From positions 143,150-207,149 of the forward strand of contig NZ_DASUVO010000002.1 in the NCBI RefSeq assembly GCF_036378875.1: a stretch of DNA of 64,000 bases. Reading direction: 5' to 3'. Below are positions 32,989 to 41,743 of this stretch, piece by piece; within the stretch, counting starts at the first letter, position 1, and each line of letters begins with the position of its first letter. Below the pieces are notes generated by a model that was given only the letters and a program-made list of their open reading frames with translations, did not search any database and had not been told where the DNA came from. Origin of the DNA: Actinophytocola sp036378875 (GTDB lineage Bacteria > Actinomycetota > Actinomycetes > Mycobacteriales > Pseudonocardiaceae). A program made the translations under genes and the position numbers.

Positions 32989-33750
32989 ATGACAGGGGAG
33001 GTCATCGCCGTCCGGCACGTCGCCTTCGAGGACCTGGGCGTGTTCGGGGACGTGCTGACCGAACGCGGCTTTCGGATCACTTATGTGGACGCCGCCAGGG
33101 AACACGTCCTGCGGCGGGTCCACGAGACCGATCCGGCGTTGCTGGTGCTGCTCGGCGGCCCCGTCGGCGCCTACGAGGACGAGAGCTATCCGTTCATCGA
33201 GGCGGAGAAGACGCTCGTCCGGGACCGGGTGGCCCGGGGGCTGCCGTTGCTGGGGATCTGCCTGGGCGCGCAGGTGATCGCGGCCGCGCTGGGCGCCCGG
33301 GTGTATCCGGCGGAGTCGAAGGAGATCGGCTGGGCTCCCGTGCGACTCTCGCCGGCCGGTGCCGACTCGCCGCTGGGGGAGCTGACCGGGCCGGTGCTGC
33401 ACTGGCACGGCGACACCTTCGACCTCCCCGAGGGAGCGGTCCACCTCGCGTCGACGCCGGCCTGCCACAACCAGGCCTTCTCGATCGGCGAGCACACGAT
33501 GGGACTGCAGTTCCATCCCGAGGTGTCCGGTGACGCCCAGGAGTCCTGGCTGGTCGGGCATGCCCACGAGATCGCGCACACGCCAGGCGTGACGGTCCAG
33601 GGGCTGCGGGAAGCGGCCCGGCAGCAGGTCGACGCCGTGCGGCAGGGCAGGGCGTTCTTCGGCCGCTGGCTGGACTCGCTCGTCCGTGCCGAGCTGTCGC
33701 CCCGGGGCGGCGCCCGCTCAACCGTGCAGTCGGGCAGCCCTGCCGCGTAG
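32989..33750 (+). CDS. Class I glutamine amidotransferase-like protein
   Basis: A 253-aa GATase1-type protein. The nucleophile Cys lies in LLGICLGAQVIAAALGARVY, and the His-Glu pair in MGLQFHPEV, so the triad is complete. Stand-alone members of this kind resemble the GuaA amidotransferase domain and either hydrolyse glutamine for a partner or hydrolyse gamma-glutamyl amides. It is the last gene of the N-oxygenase operon (GGAGGAACC before ATG 32989). It might release ammonia or deprotect a gamma-glutamylated amine intermediate, which would fit an amine-oxidising pathway. It overlaps the convergent formamidase gene by 33 nt. Confidence 0.83.
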   Translation: MTGEVIAVRHVAFEDLGVFGDVLTERGFRITYVDAAREHVLRRVHETDPALLVLLGGPVGAYEDESYPFIEAEKTLVRDRVARGLPLLGICLGAQVIAAALGARVYPAESKEIGWAPVRLSPAGADSPLGELTGPVLHWHGDTFDLPEGAVHLASTPACHNQAFSIGEHTMGLQFHPEVSGDAQESWLVGHAHEIAHTPGVTVQGLREAARQQVDAVRQGRAFFGRWLDSLVRAELSPRGGARSTVQSGSPAA

Positions 33751-34722
33751 GTCGGCGTGTATCCCGCCGTACGCGGGGTCGGCGGGCACCAGCGACTTGG
33801 GGATCTTGCTGGTGACGGTGTAGATCGGGTTGCACACCTGGGCCACCGGGGCGAGCGCGGCCTGGGCGACGATCTGGTAGGCGTCCATGCGGTCGACGTG
33901 GCACAGGTCGGACAGCCACCCGGTCATGTCCACCTGCGCGACCCGGTACGCGTTCTCCAGCGGACGGGCGGCGCCGACGGTCATCAGGTGCGTGTCGGAC
34001 TCCAGCCGTGGCCACGGGGTCGGCGTTGCCGGGATCAGATCGACGATGACCACCGTGTTCATGGCCACTTCGACACCGGTGCCGCACGCCTCGCCCTCGC
34101 CCTGGCGGGCGTGCCCGTCACCGAGAGAGAACAGCGCGCCCTCGACGTTGACCCCGAAGTAGGCGGTCACCCCCGCACGCATCTCCGGGGTGTCGAGGTT
34201 GCCGCCGTGCGAGTCGGGCACCAGCGCGGAGCGCGCCTCGAGAGCGGCGGGCGCCACGCCGACCGTGCCGTGCATGGGATCCATCGGGAACTCGATGGTC
34301 AACTCCGCGCTTTTGGCGTGATAGGTGACCGTGCGCCGCGCGTTGTCCAGCTCGTAGAGCCACACGAGCTCCGGCAGCGCCTCCTGCAGCGTCGCCGTGT
34401 GAGCGTCGGAGGTGAGCGCTCCGAAGAACGGCACGGTCGTCGCCGCGCCGATGTCGCGGGCCGGTTCGATCGACACGAAGTGCAGCGCGAGCGTGTCGCC
34501 CGGCTTCGCACCGTCCACATAGAACGGTCCGGTCTGCGGGTTGAGGAACGGGAACTCACACACCTGGGACACCAGGTCCCGTTCCGTGCGGATCTTGCCG
34601 GCGAAGCAGTCCTCGGTCCACAGCGACAGCGCGTCGCCGGGCCTGATCGTGCGGACCGGGGCCACGCCGCCGAAGGTCCAGGCGAACTCACTCGGGTCGG
34701 GCCGGTACTCGATGACCTCCAC
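33718..34722 (-). CDS. Acetamidase/formamidase family protein
   Basis: A 334-aa enzyme of the FmdA/AmdA family that hydrolyses formamide, acetamide or similar short amides to ammonia and acid. Typical segments are GPFYVDGAKPGDTLALHFVS, PDSHGGNLDTPEM, and GVNVEGALFSLGDGHARQGE followed by EACGTGVEV. Length is within the family range. It overlaps the end of the upstream permease gene by 35 nt, so the two form an operon for uptake and breakdown of an amine or amide. The 3' end overlaps the convergent amidotransferase. Confidence 0.87.
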   Translation of the reverse strand: MEVIEYRPDPSEFAWTFGGVAPVRTIRPGDALSLWTEDCFAGKIRTERDLVSQVCEFPFLNPQTGPFYVDGAKPGDTLALHFVSIEPARDIGAATTVPFFGALTSDAHTATLQEALPELVWLYELDNARRTVTYHAKSAELTIEFPMDPMHGTVGVAPAALEARSALVPDSHGGNLDTPEMRAGVTAYFGVNVEGALFSLGDGHARQGEGEACGTGVEVAMNTVVIVDLIPATPTPWPRLESDTHLMTVGAARPLENAYRVAQVDMTGWLSDLCHVDRMDAYQIVAQAALAPVAQVCNPIYTVTSKIPKSLVPADPAYGGIHADLRGRAARLHG

Positions 34723-36082
34723 GTCGCCTCCTCAACAGCAGCACTGCCATCACAACGATCCCGATCCCAAGCCACACCAGCCCGACCGCCTGTGCGGCCA
34801 CCTTCGCCTCGACCACCACGTAGCCGAGAATGGCCATGCCGCACAGGGGAACCACCAGGTGCCGCAGGTAGTCCCGGCTGCGCTGACGGACCAGGTAGTG
34901 CACGATCACCGACACGTGTAGCAGCAGGAACGCCGTCAACGCGCCGAAGTTCACCAGCGTGGTGAGCAGCGAGACGCCGTTGTCGTCCCGGAAGGTCATG
35001 CCGGCGCCGACCACGACCGAGATCGCCGCGACCAGGAACGTCGCTCGCTCGGGAACCCGGTGCCCGGGATGGACCTTCGCGAGGAAGCCCGGCAGTTGGC
35101 GGTCACGCGCCATCGAGTACAGCAGGCGGGAGGTCGCCGCCTGCGCGACCAACGCGTCGGCGAACCCCCAGGCGACCGCGGTCGTCACCGCCGTCAGCAC
35201 GTACAGCCAGTGCCCGCCGGCGTACTCGGCCGCGTCGTAGAAGGCGGTGCCGGCCGTGTCGCCCTCGGCCAACAGCCGCTCCCGGTCGGGCACGAGCAGC
35301 GCGGCGACCCAGGTCTGGACGACGAACAGGACGGCGACGAGCAGCAGCGACAGCACGGTCGCCCGCGCCACCTGCCCGCCGGCCTCCCGGTTCTCCTCCG
35401 ACAGCGTGGAGATCGCGTCGAAGCCGAGAAAACTCAGCGCCGCCAACGAAACCGCACCGAAGATCAGCCCGACGGAGAACGTGCCGGAGTCGTACAGCGG
35501 CGAGAACGCGTCCCCGGTGGCCTTGCCGCTCACGAGGGCGACCACACCGACCACCAGGAAGATCGCCAACACGACCAGCTCGACGACGAGCATCACCCGG
35601 TTGGTCCGTGCGGTGAGCTCGATACCGAAGTAGTTGACGACCGTGTTCAGGACGATGAACCCGATCACCCACACCACGACGGGAACGCCGGGCACGAAGG
35701 CGTTCATCGCGATGCCGGAGATGATGTACAGCAGAGCGGGGATGAGAATGTAGTCCAGCAGGATCTGCCAGCCGGCGATGAACCCGAACGGCGGCGCGAT
35801 ACCCCGGCCCGCGTAGGCGTACACCGAGCCGGCCAGCGGAAACGCCTTCGACATCTGCGCATAGGACACCGCGGTGAACACCATCCCGACCGCGCCGATC
35901 GCATACGCCAACGCCACCATGCCACCAGCGGCGGCGAACACACTCCCGAAGATCCCGAACGGCGCGATCGGCACCATGAAGATGAGCCCGTATATGAGCA
36001 GATCCCAGAACGAGAGCGACCGCTTGAGCTCCTGCCGGTAACCGAACCGCTCGACGTCCCGGCTGGCGTTCCCGTTCGGCAT
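34688..36082 (-). CDS. APC-family amino acid/amine permease
   Basis: A 464-aa membrane transporter with about 12 segments. The start of the transmembrane domain, RSLSFWDLLIYGLIFMVPIA, is typical of the amino acid-polyamine-organocation superfamily, and the consensus region SLAALSFLGFDAISTLSEEN is present. I choose ATG 36082 (MPNGNASRDVERFG); GTG 36106 would add eight residues. It is coupled to the formamidase gene downstream, so it may import an amide-containing compound or an amino acid derivative. Confidence 0.87.
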   Translation of the reverse strand: MPNGNASRDVERFGYRQELKRSLSFWDLLIYGLIFMVPIAPFGIFGSVFAAAGGMVALAYAIGAVGMVFTAVSYAQMSKAFPLAGSVYAYAGRGIAPPFGFIAGWQILLDYILIPALLYIISGIAMNAFVPGVPVVVWVIGFIVLNTVVNYFGIELTARTNRVMLVVELVVLAIFLVVGVVALVSGKATGDAFSPLYDSGTFSVGLIFGAVSLAALSFLGFDAISTLSEENREAGGQVARATVLSLLLVAVLFVVQTWVAALLVPDRERLLAEGDTAGTAFYDAAEYAGGHWLYVLTAVTTAVAWGFADALVAQAATSRLLYSMARDRQLPGFLAKVHPGHRVPERATFLVAAISVVVGAGMTFRDDNGVSLLTTLVNFGALTAFLLLHVSVIVHYLVRQRSRDYLRHLVVPLCGMAILGYVVVEAKVAAQAVGLVWLGIGIVVMAVLLLRRRRGGHRVPARPE

Positions 36083-36231
36083 AAATCGAATTACAGCACC
36101 CGACACCCCGAGACGAAAGCCCCGCGCCGGTCAGGACGGCGACGTCACCGGCACTTCGGCGATCGTAGAAGGCAACCAAAACCACGCCAGCGAACAACGC
36201 CGAACCGCCACGACAGCCATGCTGCTACGGA

Positions 36232-36810
36232 TCACGCCAGTGCCCGCATCTCCGTGATCTCCGCCTCCTGGACGTCGAGGATCTTCTGTGCGAGCGCCTT
36301 GGCGTCGGCGTTCTCACCTTGCGCCAGTTCGGTCCTGGCCATGTTCACCGCGCCCTGGTGATGCTTGATCATCAGCTCTACCCACAGCCGGTCGAAGGCG
36401 GCGCCGGTGGTCTGCTCGAGCTGTTGCATCTCGTCGGGCGTCATCATGCCCATCTCGTCGGCGGACATGCCGTCTTCCATGCCTGATGTGGTTGGCGCGC
36501 CCCATTGTTCGAGCATGCCGGTCATCTGCTGGATTTCCTCGTCCTGCGCGCCTCCGATACGACTGGCGAGATCCTTCACCGATGCGCTCGTGGCCTTCTC
36601 GCCGGCCATCTTGGCCATGTCGACCCCGTGCTGGTGGTGCGGGACCATTCCTTGTGCGAACGTGACGTCCTGCTCGTTGTGAGAGGACTGGTCAGCGCTG
36701 CTGGTGGACGTCGGCGTGCTGTCCACAGTGGACGCGGCGTTGTTGTCGCCGTCGCAGCCGGTAAGCGTGACGGCCGCGACCGCGCTGACACCCAACAAGA
36801 ACTTCCTCAT
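36232..36810 (-). CDS. DUF305 lipoprotein
   Basis: A 192-aa exported lipoprotein. The signal peptide MRKFLLGVSAVAAVTLTGC ends in the lipobox LTGC. A Ser/Thr-rich linker follows, then two DUF305 halves, each with a His/Met-rich motif: FAQGMVPHHQHGVDMAKMA and LMIKHHQGAVNMARTEL. DUF305 is a four-helix ferritin-like fold of uncertain role; His/Met pairs and links to copper genes in other organisms suggest metal binding. A Met-rich segment (EDGMSADEMGMMTPDEMQ) lies between the halves. ATG 36810 is chosen because it opens the signal peptide. Confidence 0.88.
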   Translation of the reverse strand: MRKFLLGVSAVAAVTLTGCDGDNNAASTVDSTPTSTSSADQSSHNEQDVTFAQGMVPHHQHGVDMAKMAGEKATSASVKDLASRIGGAQDEEIQQMTGMLEQWGAPTTSGMEDGMSADEMGMMTPDEMQQLEQTTGAAFDRLWVELMIKHHQGAVNMARTELAQGENADAKALAQKILDVQEAEITEMRALA

Positions 36811-36957
36811 GAATCCTGCCCCTCCATGTGTCTGTTTACAAAGGAACATCACTGGACGCCGGCTCCGTGCAAGGAACGAATCGGGACGCCGGGTGGTTCA
36901 ACGCGCCACGTGTAATGTCACATGGTGTGCTGGTTCGACCACGGGAAGGGACACCGC

Positions 36958-38334
36958 ATGCGACGAGGATTCCCGCTCGCCCTGCTGGCCATCGGGCTCG
37001 CCACCACGCTGACGGCAGGAGCGGACGCCGACACGAGCGGATCCCGGCAGACGGACGACGCGGCGATCAACCGTATCGTGCGGGCGATCCAGGCACCCTC
37101 CATTCCGGACAGGGACTTCCTGGTTACCGACTTCGGCGCGGTCGGCGACGGTGCCACGGACGCGCGTCCGGGGATCATGGCGGCCATCGCGGAGGCCGCC
37201 GGGCGCGGCGGCGGTCGGGTGGTCCTACCTGCGGGCACCTGGCTCAGCGAGGGGCCGGTGCACCTGAGGAGCAGGATCGAGCTGCATCTCGCCGAGGGCG
37301 CCACGTTGTTGTTCGGGTCGGCCGCCAGGGACTACCTTCCGGTGGTGCCGACCCGCTGGGAAGGCACGGAACTGTACGGCTACTCGCCGCTGATCTACGG
37401 GAACAACGTGCACGACGTGGCGATCACCGGTAAAGGGGTGATCGACGGCAACGAGCGGCACGAGTTCCATGGCTGGTATGACAAACAGAGCGCAGACCAG
37501 CAGCGCCTGCGGCAGATGGGCTTCACCGGTGTCCCGCCCACCGAGCGCGTGTTCGGCGAGGGCACGTTCCTGCGGCCCAGCGCGATCCAGTTCTTCCACG
37601 CGAAACGAGTGCTGCTGTCGGACTACACCGTGCACAACTCGCCGTTCTGGATCAACCATCTCGTCTACACCGACCAGGCGACCGTGCGCGGACTCAACGT
37701 GGACAGTCACCGGTCCAACAACGACGGTGTGGACGTCGACTCCAGCCGTTTCGTGCTGGTGGAGGACAACACGTTCCGCACCGGCGACGACTCGGTGGTG
37801 GTGAAGTCCGGTCGCGACCTCGACGGCCGCACGGTCGGCCGGCCGAGCGAACACGTCGTGGTGCGCGACAACGACATGGGCGGCGAGGACGGCATCGCGT
37901 TGGGCAGCGAGATGTCCGGCGACATCCGGCACGTGTACTTCACCGACAACGTGCTACGCGACGGCGCCTCCGCGATCCGCTTCAAGGGCAATCTGGACCG
38001 CGGCGGCACCGTCGAGCACATCCGGGTGCGCGACATGACCGTCGGCTCGTTCGAGACCCTGTTCTGGTTCCAGCTCGACTACCCGGGTGAGCAGGGCGGC
38101 AACTACCCTCCGGTGTACCGCGACATCGTCTTCGACGGGTTCACGGTGGACTCGGCGGGCACCGTGCTCAACGCACACGGCCCGGAAGCCGTCCCGCTGC
38201 GCGACGTGACGTTCTCCGACATCACGGTGAAGCAGGCGGAGAAGCCGTTGGAACTGCTCAATGTGGACGGTCTACGGTTCCAGAACGTGGTGATAGGGAA
38301 CAGCCGCGTCGACGGCAGGCTGAGCTGGCAGTAG
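36958..38334 (+). CDS. Secreted GH28-type polygalacturonase-like enzyme
   Basis: A 458-aa exported enzyme with a right-handed beta-helix. It has a signal peptide (MRRGFPLALLAIGLATTLTA) and then DFGAVGDGATDA, the usual entry of GH28. Catalytic-region motifs are recognisable but divergent: NNDGVDVDSS for the N-x-D pair, TGDDSVVVKSG for the double Asp, GGEDGIALGSEMSG where most enzymes have GHG, and IRFKGN for RIK. Pectin or another uronic-acid polymer is the likely substrate. ATG 36958 has GGGAAGGG upstream. The loss of the GHG histidine may change activity. Confidence 0.83.
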   Translation: MRRGFPLALLAIGLATTLTAGADADTSGSRQTDDAAINRIVRAIQAPSIPDRDFLVTDFGAVGDGATDARPGIMAAIAEAAGRGGGRVVLPAGTWLSEGPVHLRSRIELHLAEGATLLFGSAARDYLPVVPTRWEGTELYGYSPLIYGNNVHDVAITGKGVIDGNERHEFHGWYDKQSADQQRLRQMGFTGVPPTERVFGEGTFLRPSAIQFFHAKRVLLSDYTVHNSPFWINHLVYTDQATVRGLNVDSHRSNNDGVDVDSSRFVLVEDNTFRTGDDSVVVKSGRDLDGRTVGRPSEHVVVRDNDMGGEDGIALGSEMSGDIRHVYFTDNVLRDGASAIRFKGNLDRGGTVEHIRVRDMTVGSFETLFWFQLDYPGEQGGNYPPVYRDIVFDGFTVDSAGTVLNAHGPEAVPLRDVTFSDITVKQAEKPLELLNVDGLRFQNVVIGNSRVDGRLSWQ

Positions 38335-38361
38335 CGGCAGGCCTCCTCGGCGAGAAATGGG

Positions 38362-39414
38362 TCAGCGCTGCAAAGCGGTGGCGACGTCCTGTCCGATGCG
38401 TTCGACGGCCCCGATGTCGATCCAGTAGTGGACGTAGCGGCCGGTGCGCTCCCCACGTACCAGCCCGAGTTCACGCAGCACGCGTAGATGGCGGGCAACC
38501 TGGGGTCGGGTCATCGACAGCCGGTCGGCCAGGTCGGCGGTGGTCATCGCCTGCCGGGCGATGAGCCGGCACAGCCGTACGCGGTGCGGGTTCGTGAGCG
38601 CGAGCATGCGGCTGCGGGCCAGAGTGATGCCCACACCCAGTGCCTCGACAGGGAAGTGCACGACCGGCGGCAGACCGGGTTCGTTCTTCACCAGCAGGTG
38701 CGGGGCTCCGTAACGGGTGGGGATCAACAGCACCGGGGTGCGTGCCGGGCTGATCACCACGTGGTGGATCTTGTCGAAGATGACCCGCGTGGGGCCCCGC
38801 AGAAGGGTGGACGGGCTGAGTGACGCGAGCGTCGCCGCCGGTCCCGCGTGCGCCAACTGTTGCCGCAGCCGGTGCGCGGCGTGCGTCAGGGTGGGCGCGG
38901 TCTCGGTCCACAGATCGTGGAAGAACACCTCGTGACACAGGTCGATGAACCCGACGATGTCCGCCCGCAGCGCCTCCGGGTCGCGCAGCAGGTCCTCGGC
39001 GAGGCGCAGGTGCGGATCCGGCAACCGGCCAGCGGCATGGCGGAGCGCCGCCGCCTGGCGCGGATCGTGCAGCACGTTGCCGAAAACGTATCCGCTGTAG
39101 CCGCTCGCGCACGTGTACGCGGTGAGCTCCGCGAACTGGTCCAGGCTGAGCCTGGCCAGCGGCGCCGACGCCACGTCGGCCGCCGGGTAGAAGGCGCGCC
39201 AGCGCAGTGCTGTCCACAGTGGAGCGAACCGCTGCAGTCCCGCCATGAACTCGGGTGGGGCGGTGCGCGTGATCTCGGCGGCCCAGGACGCGTGCTCGTG
39301 ATGGTGCGTGTGCTCGGTCAGCACGTGCAGAGTCGCGGCCAGTTCCGCGAGGGGCGACACGGTGACCGTGAAGCGGTCCGCGCCCACCCCTTCCAGGACG
39401 ATGACGACCGACAT
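38362..39414 (-). CDS. Large ArsR-type transcriptional regulator (DUF5937-like)
   Basis: A 350-aa protein with a long N-terminal region (residues about 1-255) and an ArsR winged helix at the C-terminus (TTADLADRLSMTRPQVARHL then LRELGLVRGERTGRYVHYWI). The N-terminal part begins with beta-strand-like sequence FTVTVSPLAELAATLHVL, which resembles the DUF5937 region of other actinomycete regulators. Its ligand is not known. It is followed 24 bases upstream on the same strand by the M20 amidohydrolase gene, with which it may be cotranscribed. Confidence 0.75.
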   Translation of the reverse strand: MSVVIVLEGVGADRFTVTVSPLAELAATLHVLTEHTHHHEHASWAAEITRTAPPEFMAGLQRFAPLWTALRWRAFYPAADVASAPLARLSLDQFAELTAYTCASGYSGYVFGNVLHDPRQAAALRHAAGRLPDPHLRLAEDLLRDPEALRADIVGFIDLCHEVFFHDLWTETAPTLTHAAHRLRQQLAHAGPAATLASLSPSTLLRGPTRVIFDKIHHVVISPARTPVLLIPTRYGAPHLLVKNEPGLPPVVHFPVEALGVGITLARSRMLALTNPHRVRLCRLIARQAMTTADLADRLSMTRPQVARHLRVLRELGLVRGERTGRYVHYWIDIGAVERIGQDVATALQR

Positions 39415-39438
39415 GGGCGGGAGTGTATGGCCGGTGTC

Positions 39439-40632
39439 TCACGCCAGAACCCCGGTTCGTTCCGTGAACTCCGCCCGCGCGTCCGCCAACAGCTCGGGGT
39501 CGGTCAGGAGATCGGCGACCACGCGCGCCAGCGCGGTCGCCGCGACCTGCGTGCGGTCGTGGGCGAACGGTGTGGCCGCCGCCTCGCGCATCGCGTCGGA
39601 GTGGCCGGGTGTCCCGGCGGCGGCGATCTGCATATACGGGTGGATGACCGGAAACAGGAGCGAGAGGTTGCCGATGTCGGAGGATCCCGCCGGGCCGTCC
39701 AGGTCACCGGCCGCGATCTCCACGCCCAACGCCCGCACCGCCTCCCCGAACCGTTCGGCGAGCACCATGTTGTTGCGGCGTTCCGCGTAGAGCGGGCCGG
39801 TCTCACTGACCGAGGCCGTCGTTCCGGTCGCCAGCGCGGCACCTTCTGCCGCGTCACGGACCCGCGTGAGCAGTGCCTCCACCGACACCGCCGTACGGTC
39901 ACGCACATACAGATCCACGGCGGCATGGGCCGGCACGACGTTCGGAGCCTGCCCGCCGTCCGCGACGATGCCGTGCAGGCGAACAGTGGGCGGGACGAAC
40001 TGCCGCAACGTGTCGAGTGCCTGGAGGAACAGCTGCGCGCCGGCCAACGCGCTGCGTCCCAGCCACGGAGAGACCGACGCGTGTGCGCTCACCCCGGTGA
40101 AGGCGACGCGGAGATGCGCGGCGGCCAGCCCGGCCCGCGCGGTCAACGACCGGTCGCCAGGATGGAACATCACCGCAGCGTCCACGCCGCCGAAGACCCC
40201 GGCATCGGCCAGCAGGATCTTGCCGGCACCACCCATTTCCTCACCGGGCGTGCCGATCACCGCGATCGTGCCCGGGTGATCGGGCAGCGCACGAACGACC
40301 GCGATCGCCGCCGCGGCGGCCCCGGCCGCGATGAGGTTGTGGCCGCAGCCGTGGCCGACACCGGGCAACGCGTCGTACTCCGCGAGCACCGCGACGTACG
40401 GGCCAGCCGCCTTTCCTTCGTGTACGGCAACAAAGGCCGTCTCCACCCCACCGACCGGCGCCCGCACCGCGAAGCCGGACTCGGTGAGCCAGGTGGTGAG
40501 GACCTCCTGGGCGTGATACTCCGCGAACTTCAGCTCCGGCAGCGCGTGGATGGCCATGCTCACGGCCTCCATGCGCGGCCGGAGCGCGGTGACCTCGGCG
40601 GAAAGAACGTCAAGCGACGGTGCGGCGGACAT
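39439..40632 (-). CDS. M20-family amidohydrolase
   Basis: A 397-aa metal-dependent amidohydrolase of the M20D type, which removes acyl groups from amino acids or cleaves aminobenzoyl-glutamate-like amides. Metal-binding motifs include PGVGHGCGHNLIAAGA and the catalytic Glu in VIGTPGEEMGGAGKI. Residues about 180-300 form the dimerisation lid (SAHASVSPWLGRSAL), and GHSDAMREAAATPF contributes the last ligand. ATG 40632 is chosen because GGGAGTTCTC lies just upstream; an in-frame start at 40683 is unsupported. Substrate unknown. Confidence 0.87.
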   Translation of the reverse strand: MSAAPSLDVLSAEVTALRPRMEAVSMAIHALPELKFAEYHAQEVLTTWLTESGFAVRAPVGGVETAFVAVHEGKAAGPYVAVLAEYDALPGVGHGCGHNLIAAGAAAAAIAVVRALPDHPGTIAVIGTPGEEMGGAGKILLADAGVFGGVDAAVMFHPGDRSLTARAGLAAAHLRVAFTGVSAHASVSPWLGRSALAGAQLFLQALDTLRQFVPPTVRLHGIVADGGQAPNVVPAHAAVDLYVRDRTAVSVEALLTRVRDAAEGAALATGTTASVSETGPLYAERRNNMVLAERFGEAVRALGVEIAAGDLDGPAGSSDIGNLSLLFPVIHPYMQIAAAGTPGHSDAMREAAATPFAHDRTQVAATALARVVADLLTDPELLADARAEFTERTGVLA

Positions 40633-40828
40633 GAGAACTCCCTCGTATACAAGACGAATCGTGGCGAATGTGACGACCGTCACTGCGTCGAGACTACGAG
40701 GGCGCCGCCGAGGAAGACCTTGAATTGCCGCGTGTCAGGTAACTCTCGTCCAGCGGGACTATGCTCGTCCACACACCGTGGGCAGCCGGTCACGGACCGG
40801 TACCACTCTCGAGAATCTGGGAGGGGCC

Positions 40829-41743
40829 ATGACGGAAATTCAGCGGTACCTCGCCGAAGAGGTAGCAGAGGACCTTGCTGACGGGATCATCAACCGAAGA
40901 GAAGCGGTACGCCGCCTGGGCCTGCTCGGCGTGAGCGGTGCGGCAGCCACCGGGCTTCTGACGACGTTCGCGGCGGGCGAGGCGACCGCGGCCGCCCCGG
41001 AAAACCTGGCGGGACACGGCAACAAGCCCACCGCGTCGGAAACGACGTGGGCGCCGGTCGCCCGCGAGTCCATCACGTTCGCGGGACCCCGGGTGCCGTT
41101 GATGGCCGCGTGGGCACCCGCCGCCGCACCGCGCGGCGGCGTGCTCGTCATCCACGAGAACCGAGGGCTGACCGAGCACATCCGCACGGTCGCCGGCCGG
41201 TTCGCCGCCAGCGGCTACTCCGCACTGGCGCTGGACCTCCTGTCAGAGGAGGGCGGCACGGGGGCGTTCCCGGGTGAGGCCGAGGTGGCGGCCGCACTCG
41301 GACAGATCCCACCGGAGCGTTTCGACGAGGACATGAAAGCCGCCGTGACCGAACTCAAACGGCGCCTCCGCGGCAAGAAACTGGCCGCGATCGGCTTCTG
41401 CTTCGGCGGCGCCATGATCTGGCGTCTACTCGCCGCTGGCGAACCTCGCCTGGCCGCGGCAGCACCTTTCTACGGCCCCTTCCCCGAAGGTGGCGACCTG
41501 TCCGGTTCCCGCGCCGCGGTGCTGGGCGTTTACGGTGGCCTCGACGCGCGCGTGAACGCGACCCGCCCGACCGCCAAAGCGGCACTGGAAACGGCCGATC
41601 TGAAATACGAACTTCTCACGTTCGCCGAAGCCGACCACGCCTTCTTCAACGACACGGGCGCCCGCTTCAACCCTCACGCCGCGACGGAGGTCTGGCGCCG
41701 AACACTGAACTGGTTTGACAACGCCGGCCACCGAGGGAACTAG
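40829..41743 (+). CDS. YghX-like dienelactone hydrolase family protein
   Basis: A 304-aa alpha/beta hydrolase. The N-terminal region has a Tat-like double Arg (INRREAVRRLGLLG) before a hydrophobic stretch, a layout also found in YghX-type proteins, so export or membrane association is possible. The hydrolase triad is complete: Cys in GFCFGGAMIW, Asp in YGGLDARVN and His in ADHAFFND. A Glu-containing HENRGLTEHIR segment is typical of dienelactone hydrolases. GGGAGGGGCC precedes ATG 40829. The stop overlaps the convergent M56 gene by 4 nt. Confidence 0.85.
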   Translation: MTEIQRYLAEEVAEDLADGIINRREAVRRLGLLGVSGAAATGLLTTFAAGEATAAAPENLAGHGNKPTASETTWAPVARESITFAGPRVPLMAAWAPAAAPRGGVLVIHENRGLTEHIRTVAGRFAASGYSALALDLLSEEGGTGAFPGEAEVAAALGQIPPERFDEDMKAAVTELKRRLRGKKLAAIGFCFGGAMIWRLLAAGEPRLAAAAPFYGPFPEGGDLSGSRAAVLGVYGGLDARVNATRPTAKAALETADLKYELLTFAEADHAFFNDTGARFNPHAATEVWRRTLNWFDNAGHRGN

